The notes under the pieces: generated by a model
What the model was told of the DNA's origin: nothing
What the model saw: the letters and a program-made list of their open reading frames with translations, nothing else
The model's database searches: none
Assembly (NCBI GenBank): GCA_012184525.1
Contig: WOFQ01000038.1
Location: 248,001 to 312,000 of the forward strand
Length of the DNA stretch: 64,000 nt
DNA from: Xenoacremonium recifei
Lineage: Eukaryota > Ascomycota > Sordariomycetes > Hypocreales > Nectriaceae
Direction: 5' to 3'
Position numbers and translations under genes: made by a program
Part shown: positions 54,188 to 63,076 of the stretch, piece by piece
Position numbering within the stretch: the stretch's first letter is position 1
Layout of the letters: the number at the start of each line of letters is the position of its first letter

Positions 54188-54598
54188 AAGCGGAAGACTT
54201 GATTTAGTGCTTCTGCTTGCTTGTATGAACAGTCTTGTAGGGTCTCTGATTTAGATGGCGAGACCCATTACGACCAACCCATTGACGAAGAAAAGAAAAA
54301 CGCCTTTGAATAGGACATTGTAATGTTGTAAATACAGCGCTGCAGGATAGTGTTTCTGCTTTATTTTATAAGACAAGAATACAAGAATAGAAGCGCGGCA
54401 AAAAGCGCATAGCATATTTCACGAGTAGACAAGACTGAAGTGTTTTGACTTGATGCTTTCATTTCTACATACTCATACTCATACTCATTACTATGGAGCG
54501 CCGGTATTTTGTGTTGTTGTTGGTCATGCTAGCTGTTCATGGCATCTTCATGAACCTCATCCCTTTCTCTCTCACTCTCCTCAGTCATTATCACCCCC
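54188..54598. other. Convergent intergenic region, permease / formate dehydrogenase
   Basis: 411 nt between 3' ends. It contains a short ACTCAT tandem (about 54470-54489). No gene. Confidence 0.5.
54470..54489. repeat. ACTCAT hexamer tandem
   Basis: Three ACTCAT units in a row downstream of the FDH stop codon. Confidence 0.8.
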
Positions 54599-56270
54599 TT
54601 ACTTGCGCTGGCCGTAAGCCTTGGTGGCGTAGTCACCGTTGTGGACGATCAGGTCCTCGGGTCGGTAGTCGAACTTGCCGCTGAGGTAGCTGGTCAGGAT
54701 GGCCTTGGTGCCGTCGGCATAGCGCTTCTGGGCATCCAGCGAGGTACCGGACATGTGCGGCACCATGGCGTTGCCGCCGCCGAAGGGGTTCTTGGCCGTG
54801 CGCAGGACGTGGTCGCCAGGGGCAGGCTGGGGGAACCAGACATCACCACCGTAGCCGGCCAGGTGGCCGCTCTTCAGGGCCTCGGCGACGTCCTCCTTGA
54901 CGACGATGGCGCCGCGGGCCGTGTTGATCAGGTAGCTGCCCTTCTTCATCTTGGAAATCAGCTCCTTGTTGAACATGCCCTTGGTCTTCTCGTGCAGCGG
55001 GCAGTTGATCGTCACGACATCGCACTGCGCCAGCATCTCCTCGAGGCTCTCGACGCGACGGCAGCCGATCTCGGCCTCCTTCTCGGGGCTGAGCGGCTGG
55101 TAGTCGTAGTAGAGCAGCTCCTTGCAGTCGAAGGGCTTAAGACGGCGCAGCACGCGCTCACCGATGCGGCCGACGGCCACGGTGCCGACAACCTTGCCCT
55201 CGAGGTCGTACTCCTGCTTGGCGGCGGCGGCAACGTCCCATTCGCCGCGCTCGATCTGCTCGTGGGCCGGCACGAAGTTGCGGATCAGCAGCAGGATGGT
55301 CATGACGACGTGCTCGGCCACGGACACGACGTTGGAGCCGGTGACCTCGGCGACGGTGATGCCGCCGTTGGTCTTGTTGGCGGCGTTGAGGTCGACGTGG
55401 TCGGAGCCGATGCCAGCCGTGACGGCCAGCTTGAGCTTCTTGGCCTTGGCCAGACGCTCAGCGGTGAGGTAGCCGGGGTGGAAACTGGGAGAGACTCGTG
55501 TAAGTGAGAGGGTCAGGGTTAGGGTTACCAGATTGGGGGAAACTCACGGGGTGGTGATGATGATCTCGGCGTCGACCAGCTCCTCGTCGAACTTGGAGCC
55601 CTCGCGGTCCTTGTCGGAGGTGGTCACCAAGGTGTGGCCCTGGTCCTCGAGCCACTTGCGGATGCCGAGCTCGTTCTCGGTGGTGCCGAGCAGCTCAGGG
55701 ACCTGAAGGGCATGTTAGTGAGATTCCAAATAATCAATTGGGTGTGAGTGGGACTCCAACGAGCCATGTGTAAGGGAACAGAACAAAGTGTGTTCATCTG
55801 GGGGGCGAACGTTGCATTGCTGCGCATGCAATGCAAGCCGCCTCTCCCCCAGACCACCCACCCCGCATTGGATCTCGTGCTGGGCTGGGTGAAAGCTGGG
55901 GCAGCTATAGCGCGGCTGGTGGTGGGAATACTATTGCCCTGCCGTTCCCCCGCGTTTGGGGATCGGCGAGTGTGCAGTCTGGAATGGGCTTGCGCGGTGG
56001 AGGACGGCCTTGCGTCTGTTTGGCTGCTTTCCCGGCCCCAGCTAATGCGTTGTGCTGTGCTGTCTCTGGGGGATGATTGGAGGGTGACGCGGGAAAACAG
56101 GTGAGGGGGACGGCAGAGGAAGTGAGGGGGAAGAGAATGAGAGCTTGGCGGCACGTACATCCTTGGCGTGCTGGCCGCCGTCGTAGAGGACGAGGAGAAC
56201 CTTGACCTGAGGAAGCTGTTAGTGGGAGGTTCTCGCAGGCAGAGCAGAGATTGGGCTCAATTCTTACCAT
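54599..56270 (-). CDS. FDH1: NAD-dependent formate dehydrogenase
   Basis: Four coding exons: 56268-56270 (ATG only), 56159-56206, 55548-55702 and 54599-55484; about 363 aa. The spliced N-terminus is MVKVLLVLYDGGQHAKD followed by VPELLGTTENELG, close to Neurospora FDH by recall. Motifs: FHPGYLTAERLAKAKKLKLA, TAGIGSDHVDLNAANKTNGG, the Rossmann loop GTVAVGRIGERVLRRL with D in YYDYQPLS selecting NAD, NTARGAIV and the catalytic-His region GNAMVPHMSGTSLDAQ. Family knowledge: oxidises formate to CO2 with NAD+, supporting C1 detoxification in the cytosol. Odd points: a three-base first exon, a 456-nt second intron in a genome of ~55-nt introns, and Ala in place of the first Gly of GxGxxG (AVGRIG). 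Confidence 0.96.
55508..55528. repeat. Telomere-like TTAGGG-type repeat in FDH intron 3
   Basis: AGGGTCAGGGTTAGGGTTAC: about two and a half telomere-type units, one degenerate, inside a 63-nt intron. Confidence 0.7.
55703..56158 (-). other. 456-nt intron 2 of FDH
   Basis: Donor GTACGT and acceptor CCCTTCAG with branch CACTAAC. It is about eight times the typical intron here, and I see no coding frame that would make an alternative exon. Confidence 0.85.
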
Positions 56271-59200
56271 CTTGGAGGTTGGGTGTGGTGTTGCGAGGAG
56301 CTATATCAAGTCTGTGGAGGAGGCTAGCTGGTGCGATCCCCGGAGTATATATATCTCTCGAGGGAAAGGGGACGGGGGAACTGAGACGAGGAGATGCAGA
56401 ATGAAGAGGGAAAGGAAACGGAAAGGCCTCTCCTTCGAGTGCGAGCCTCCTTTATTTATGCTTCAAGCCTCTGCTCTGCACACACCCGCCGCCGCACCGC
56501 ATCGGAGCAACCCCTCACGGCCTCCATCTCGCTCTCCGCTGCGCCTAGAACAGTGCGGCAGAGCAATCCAGTCCAGCCAGCGCATTGGATGTTCCCGTAA
56601 CACCGAAGAAGTCGGCATCTGCGTTGACTGGCCTTCAGAGGCCGGTCTCCATCGCGCGCGGGACGGACGATCATTCCCATCCATAGCCCCTCCTCGTCCT
56701 CAAGGTGCTTCTTCTCATCGACACTCGAGCAGGCTGGGCTTACCGCTTCGGGCTTACTCAGGAGATTCCCCCCCGCTGGAGCTGTCAGCAGGCGATGCTG
56801 CTAGCTTGAGCTTGAGCTTGCCAGGGGACATATCTCGGTGTTCGGGGTTGCTGCGAGTTGGCGGGGTGGAGTCTGGGATGATGGTTTGCCAGGGAGCTGT
56901 GGGAGAAAGCGGGGGTGGGAACTGGATGAGAAGAGCTGTTGCTGCTCTTGTTGTCCATTGTCGTTTCGTCTTCGTTCTCTAGCTTAGAGCTGGTGGACTT
57001 GTGGCCTGCTTCTGACACAGCTGGACTCCATCTAGATCCGCATCTGGCCACAGACTCGCCTCCGGGATGACATTGCGCGCGGTGATCTGGCATACGGGAT
57101 ATCCGTACGTACCGTCCTGCTAGATACAGGCTGTTCCGGTGGATGTAGACACGTACCGTAGCAACGAACGACTGGCCTCTGTTCGTCGACAAGTGATACC
57201 CATCTCAGCCATCTCGCTCCCAAAGGAGGTCCAATTCCGAGCCAGATGCGCTGCTACCCCCAGATTCCCGACGCTTTCCAGAAGCAGCAATTGTTCCCCG
57301 CGTGGTTTCTTGCTCCCGTGCCCTCCGTGATACTTCCCTCTGTACGTATCGTATTTAGCCCTCGCTCGCTCGCCGTTCAGCATCGCTATTCGGCATTCCA
57401 CCCTCGTCTCCCGCCGGCCGAGCTCGCGCGGGGTTTTTCGTTTCCGTGCCATCGCCTCGCAGGTGAATCTCCGGCTGCAGTGACGACGAAGCATCGTCAG
57501 CCAGTTGCTGCGTGCGTGGAAGTCGACTTCCGCTGCTTCGCCCGCTTCTAATTATGGGTGGATGGATGGCGATGCAGTCTGTACATTAGAATGGGCTTCG
57601 CCGGACGGCCGGACGGGCTCTCAGGGTTGTTTTTGCTCCTGTTGACGTTGCACATTGTTTCAGTACGCGATACGCCCTGCTGATGCCCGCGTGCTGTCCA
57701 TTGATGCGTTGCGTGCTCAAGACCTTGGACGCAGTCTAGGACAAGGTTCTTGTCTTGTCGCCTTTTCCTGCGTGTCTTTTTGAGTTTCTACAAGGTTCTT
57801 GGCCCATTCTCGTCTTTCCTTGACACAATGGTGACGATCAATGCTCAGTCATTTTCCTTGGCCGGCTTGGTGGTCGCTTTAAGGTGGCATAGGCGACCAG
57901 GTTGAATAATAGCCTATATTTCAAATCAGCCGATGGAGCATCCTGTTACCCAAATAGGTACCAGGATACTGCAGGAATCGAACAACCGAAAGATTTCGTT
58001 CAGATAACGCTCGGTTTCTTCATTAATTTGCCAGATTGGGGCGGCATTTGACGTTCTGTACCGCCCCGAATTAAAGCAGCGTAGTACCGCCTAGACGGCT
58101 TTTTTTCATTTGCTAACCTAGAGTCTAAAACAGCAAGCCAGTGCTATATCTCGGGTTTGAACTATAAGCCCCGATTGATTCGTGCAGGCTACCGAACCCG
58201 AAATCTCTGGAGAAAATCTTCTACTTGATCTTGAGGTCTTTTTGGTTTCTTCCTAAAAGAGCTCGCGTACAAACAGATCTGGGATCAAGAATGAGGTCTC
58301 GATTTCCACTCACTAGGTTCCCATGCACTAACGAGCATCCCGCGTTCAACCCGAGGTCAAACCTACAATACGGCGATACCTAACGGCTGAAAAATTTGTA
58401 AAAAGAATGACCCGGCATCTCCGTCTTCTAGAAAATCTTTCGCTACAAGGACCGATAACAAAGACACGCCCTTACTAGTGGCCAAGGTCATGTTATGTCT
58501 ATCTGCAACATACGATCTGGACGACGTTCTAGATAGCTTGGCGTTGATAAAGAGGGACCAACTACGGAGTCCATGAAATCGTGATAGCAAAATATCTGGA
58601 GCCTGGGATATTTGCCTCATTTAGTCGTATGAGGAATGCAACAAGGAAACACTTAATGAGCGAAGAATACATGGGAACGAATCTTCAAGAGATGTCGTGA
58701 GATGTCACAGGAAAGGAGACATTTTTCACTCAGTTCCAGAACACCAAGCTGGGTCTAATTAGTATTGATTCAATTCCCCTGACCATATTGGAATACTTTT
58801 CATATATTGACTAAGGTGAAGGAAAAAAACCAGAAAGAATAACTAAACGAGAAAGGCAGGAGCAAGAAGTCGATTATTCCTATCCTCGTCAAAGTGATCA
58901 TCTTGGACATGAGTGGCGTCTAGACTGAAAGATCCCAGTACTTACTGTTTATATACGATCTGCGTCAATAACGACAATGCCATGGGCACCTCAGCAACAT
59001 AAATTTCCAGGCTCCAGACCGTATGCATGAACTGCAAACTCCGTAGAACTTCTCATAGAACTGCGGCTGAGGTATCATGTCAACGGTTATTTGAAACTGA
59101 AGATGGCACGGAAACACCTGCAGTTGCCCACTACGTAGATGATAATGTTTTTATCGAGTTGGCGTTCCAGGAGCCTCGTCTTGACTTAACTTCTTTGATG

Positions 59201-59577
59201 TCAAAGACTGCGTATAGACTGGCACAAATTCAACTTCTAGACCATCATAGGCATACTTTAGGGTTCATCATAAGATTTCATTAAAAAATACTAAAACGCC
59301 TAAGAACGGAAGAAAGAAACAGACAATCTTGGGCATAATCCTCAGCCATATCCTGACAAAAGGGGCCAACATAGATCGGGTATCCCTAAGTCATCAAGCC
59401 TTATACCATTAAACACCTGGCTCATTTCTGATCCCTCATTGAAATACCTTCAGCCTGTAGCTATTTTGCGCCAATATTGTAAAATAAATCCCACCATCAT
59501 TCATTCGGCAAACCAAACCCTCTCGGTGGCACCTTGCGGTACAAGGGTCCCTGAGTAGGGAATGGTGCCCTTTTGAC
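56271..59577. other. 3.3-kb gene-poor region; right half AT-rich
   Basis: From 56271 to about 57550 the sequence is GC-rich and presumably includes the FDH promoter. From about 57880 to 59560 it becomes AT-rich by eye, with only broken short frames (for example 58363-58620 minus and 59027-59284 plus, neither recognisable). It contains a GGGGCGG/CCGCCCC inverted repeat (58038-58067). No supportable gene. A decayed mobile element or pseudogene is possible but unproven. Confidence 0.4.
58038..58067. repeat. Inverted repeat GGGGCGG/CCGCCCC
   Basis: Seven-base perfect arms (58038-58044 and 58061-58067) with a 16-nt spacer inside otherwise AT-rich DNA. Confidence 0.8.
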
Positions 59578-62571
59578 TTAGTCTTCACTGCTGCCATCGT
59601 CTTCATCATTCTCCTCCTCATCATCCTCATCATCTTCGTCGTCCTCGTCGTCTTCCTCACCCTCTTCATAATCATCTTCGTCGAGATAAGCATCCTGAAT
59701 GCCGACAATATACGCACCTTCATTGAAGGGGGCATATCCAGCAAGAGGCCCCCCAGGGCCGGCGCCATTCCAGAAGATTGCATAGGGCCCTGGTTGAGCG
59801 GCATGGTACGCGATTTCAGGATCTATCGGGCCTGCTACGGTGATAACGGGTTGGTCTAGGTGGTGACCATAGGTGTAAGGACCAGTGGAATGGTGAGCGT
59901 AAGTGGCAGGGGGAGCATAAGCGGCAAAGGGGGCATAAGTGGAACGAGGAGCATAAGTGGCAAAGGGTTCATCCTCGTCCAAGTCATCGTCATAGTCGTC
60001 GAAGCACATTGACGCCTCCTGACCATCCCGTGCCCTTGTTTCCGGAGTTGCGCCGGTCGCAATGCCGAAGTTGTCGAGCACCGAACGCTCGACCGAGCCT
60101 AGAGAGCGGTACTTGTGTGTCGGTGCTGCCCGCTGGATGACGGACTTGAGATCCGTTCCGTCTTCTAGTGTGACATCCGTTCGCAGTCCGGCATCTATGA
60201 GGCGTCGCGCGGTATTCCAATACACATACGGCACCATGAAGCTTTCGCCTGAGGTCCGAGAGCTTCCCGGGGTCGCATGTGTTCCCCAGCGGATGATCGA
60301 CTTCCAGCACTCCTGGTGCAGGTGTTCCGGCCGGCCCCTCATTATAAATGGATGGGTTGCAAGCATCTGTAGTGTCTGGGCTTGGTAGCCTTGCTTGACC
60401 GAAAACATAAAGGCGCCGTCAGGCATGGCTGGTGTCGGCATGACAACATCGGCTTCGGCGTTGACGAGGATCGGGGTCGCTCTCCAGCAAAACGAGGATT
60501 TGAGGCTGTAATAGATTGCGGGCTCGCCCTTGTAGAGCTTGTTGGGGTCTTCACCTAAACCCAGGAGCGCCTCGACAAGAGGCGATGGATCATCGCTGTT
60601 GTTCTCGCTGTCCTCGAGGCACCGATGCATCAAACACACTCGCGCATCCTTGGGAAGAGTGGCTGCTGTCATCAGCTCTGCCCCTCTGTTCCACAGACGA
60701 TGTCGGAGCGCCACCAGCATCCATTGCACAAACCGTGCGTCTGAAGGTCGCTGAATGCCATATTTGGCGAAGTCTAGGTTGACTAAGTATTTCGTCCTGC
60801 CGTCGTCGTACGCTTCTTGGGAATAGAACTCGAGCATGTTCTCGACATCGTTGAACTCGGGTCGTCCTCCGTTCTCGAGGAGGGCATTTGCGAGCATAAA
60901 GTTGCTGTGCTCGACGGCCTCGGTGAACGGTCGAGACAGAGACACGCCCTTGTCGTTTGGGTCAGCCCCCGATTCGATGAACAGCTTAGCGAGCTCGGCG
61001 TGTTTCTGCTCCCACAGCTTGGTCACCGACGTCTCGCCGTGGCGCGAGCAGATGATGTTCAGCACGGTCAAGTCCTCGACAGCATCCTTGATTCTTGCAC
61101 CCGCGTCCAGAAGCAGCTTGGCTGCGTCGGACAGGTTCACGATGTTCCTATCATTCGCTGCCTCACCAACACGGGCTAGAGCCGTGAGGCCATCATGGTC
61201 CAACGCGTTGACGTCAGCACCGCCCTCGAGGAGGGCCTTCATGGCCTCGACGTTACAGCTTGCACTGGCAACCATTAGGGGCGTCATGCCTAGAAGCGAC
61301 TCCCTAACGTCGACAGGGAAACCTTGCTGGAGGAACTTTCGAATGATATCGGACTCTGTTACCGCCTGGGGTTCAGTGCTCATCTCGGATGACGCCTCGT
61401 CCAATGGTAATCTATTCTCTTCGAAAATTGACAAATGGCCTGGTCCGAGGAGCAGATGAAGTAGACTGAACTCATAGATGGCAAAAATAGAGACAGTGGC
61501 GCCAAGGTCAATGAGTCTTGAGGCATCTTCGAATCGGTGTTGCAGACAAGCCACCATCAAGGCTGTCATTCGCGTTTCGAAGATACGGTGGTCAATGTTG
61601 GCGCCCTTTTCGAGCAGCCAGGGCACAACGTCGGACCAACGCCCGTACCAGAACGCCAGCGTCAGGGGCGTTCCGAGGAACATCCCCTCGCAGTCGATGT
61701 CCGTCTGGTAACCCTCCTCCCAGATGAACTTGACCAGGTCGATGAGGCCGTTCTGGGCGGCGTGGTGCAGGGCGGTGACCTGGAACCGGTTGACATCCTC
61801 AGGATGGTACATCTCTTGCCAATGCTCGCCATCGTCTAGATCTCTGCGCTTGAAGATGGTGGTTGAGGCGCCGCGCTTGAGCAGGAACTTGGCCGTCTCA
61901 ACCTGCTTGTTGCAGATGGCTACGTGCAGTGGCGTGTAGCCCCCGCGGCGGAGATCCTCCAGCTCATCGTCTTCGAGCGGATGGCTATCACGGAAGATAT
62001 GGGCAGGCAAGAACGGCTGGCAAAGGCATACTCCCCAGGCGGTGGCGTCAATGTCGGCGCCCTTGTCCAGCAGCGCCTCGAGCATGTCGATGCTGCCATT
62101 GGCGGCGGCGATGTGGATAGCACACCACCGAGACTCACTGTAGATTTCCTCATCGCAGCCGTGGAAGCAGTTGCATCGCTGATGGATGAGAAACTCACGG
62201 TCGAGGTCGACCGAGTTAGCGTCATCATCCAAGCTCCCGTCAGATCGAAGATCGCGGTGAGAGTCGGGATGAAAGTTCCACCACTTCATATGGAGATCGA
62301 TGAAGCACTTTGCCTGGTAGGAGAGGGCAACCTTGTCGGGGTTGATGCCGGCGTCAAGGGCCAGCTTCAGCACGTCGAATTCTTCATGCTCGGCGGCCCA
62401 GTGCAGAGCTCCGGGGCGCTTGCTGTTCTTCTCACGACGCCAGAGGATTGGGTTGGCGATGGCGTTCAGCCGACGACTGGTGCGGCTGAGCGCGGCCAGG
62501 TCGTGCTTCTTGCGCAGAGAATTGGTGACGAGGTGCAGCACCTCGGTGGGCAGCTTCTCGAGAGTCAGCAT
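59578..62571 (-). CDS. F-box protein with ankyrin repeats
   Basis: Single exon, about 997 aa. I start at ATG 62571 because the 18 upstream in-frame codons begin at TTG. The F-box is LEKLPTEVLHLVTNSLRKKH with a DLAALSRTSRRLN continuation (residues about 3-45). Ankyrin repeats follow from GALHWAAEHEEFDVLKLALD, with clear units at RWCAIHIAAANGSIDMLEAL, GYTPLHVAICNKQVETAKFL, TALHHAAQNGLIDLVKFIWE and GMTPLMVASASCNVEAMKAL. The last 150 residues are low complexity: YAP/TYAP repeats, then a long Asp/Glu run. Family knowledge: F-box/ankyrin proteins serve as SCF ubiquitin-ligase adaptors and are expanded in many moulds; the target is unknown. Confidence 0.88.
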   Translation of the reverse strand: MLTLEKLPTEVLHLVTNSLRKKHDLAALSRTSRRLNAIANPILWRREKNSKRPGALHWAAEHEEFDVLKLALDAGINPDKVALSYQAKCFIDLHMKWWNFHPDSHRDLRSDGSLDDDANSVDLDREFLIHQRCNCFHGCDEEIYSESRWCAIHIAAANGSIDMLEALLDKGADIDATAWGVCLCQPFLPAHIFRDSHPLEDDELEDLRRGGYTPLHVAICNKQVETAKFLLKRGASTTIFKRRDLDDGEHWQEMYHPEDVNRFQVTALHHAAQNGLIDLVKFIWEEGYQTDIDCEGMFLGTPLTLAFWYGRWSDVVPWLLEKGANIDHRIFETRMTALMVACLQHRFEDASRLIDLGATVSIFAIYEFSLLHLLLGPGHLSIFEENRLPLDEASSEMSTEPQAVTESDIIRKFLQQGFPVDVRESLLGMTPLMVASASCNVEAMKALLEGGADVNALDHDGLTALARVGEAANDRNIVNLSDAAKLLLDAGARIKDAVEDLTVLNIICSRHGETSVTKLWEQKHAELAKLFIESGADPNDKGVSLSRPFTEAVEHSNFMLANALLENGGRPEFNDVENMLEFYSQEAYDDGRTKYLVNLDFAKYGIQRPSDARFVQWMLVALRHRLWNRGAELMTAATLPKDARVCLMHRCLEDSENNSDDPSPLVEALLGLGEDPNKLYKGEPAIYYSLKSSFCWRATPILVNAEADVVMPTPAMPDGAFMFSVKQGYQAQTLQMLATHPFIMRGRPEHLHQECWKSIIRWGTHATPGSSRTSGESFMVPYVYWNTARRLIDAGLRTDVTLEDGTDLKSVIQRAAPTHKYRSLGSVERSVLDNFGIATGATPETRARDGQEASMCFDDYDDDLDEDEPFATYAPRSTYAPFAAYAPPATYAHHSTGPYTYGHHLDQPVITVAGPIDPEIAYHAAQPGPYAIFWNGAGPGGPLAGYAPFNEGAYIVGIQDAYLDEDDYEEGEEDDEDDEDDEDDEEENDEDDGSSED

Positions 62572-63076
62572 GATGGGCAGCGGGAGCTCCCGAGACGCTC
62601 CCAGGCTGCTGGAATGGGAGTGCAATGGACGGTGGGATGGAATGTCGATGGATGATGGAAGGATGGATGAGGGGGAGCTGAACTGGAGAATTCGAGGTGG
62701 GCTCCTTCCACTACCTAAAGTTTGGGGCCTGGCCCGACCGACGGCACGCGTCCGCGCCTAACTGTTAGGCCGGGCTTAATTGACGGGGCCTCGACAGGGC
62801 CCTGGGGCTAGGATCGCCTAACAAGGCCCTAACAGGGCGGTTTTAGCTCAGGTAAGCCCGCTGAGCTGAATCTAGCTCCCGCTGTCAGCTCCGACACAAT
62901 GCATGGTCAATTGACTCGGGTGATGATCAATGAATTGTTTCAGCGCTTCATTACTGGCATCCCAAACTGTCGTGGCTATCTAGGCCGAGAAATAAAATCC
63001 ATATCGAACCATCCAACGCCGCTGTCTATCTAGTAGACTCGTGTCCATCATCATTCATCAGGATCCATATCCCAGC
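62572..63076. other. Promoter of the F-box/ankyrin gene / 3' flank of the transcription factor
   Basis: 505 nt. Around 62770-62850 GGGCC/CTAACAGGGC-type motifs recur irregularly. No gene is seen. Confidence 0.5.

Noticed and set aside
54641..55507. 288-codon + strand frame opposite FDH
   Set aside because: Antisense shadow caused by high third-position GC; FDH motifs on the minus strand are unambiguous.
57950..58010. tRNA-like GGAATCGAAC segment
   Set aside because: Resembles the T-arm of a tRNA on the minus strand, but no acceptor stem, D-arm or anticodon arm could be paired around it.
61924..62655. 243-codon + strand frame opposite the F-box/ankyrin gene
   Set aside because: Antisense shadow; no motif.
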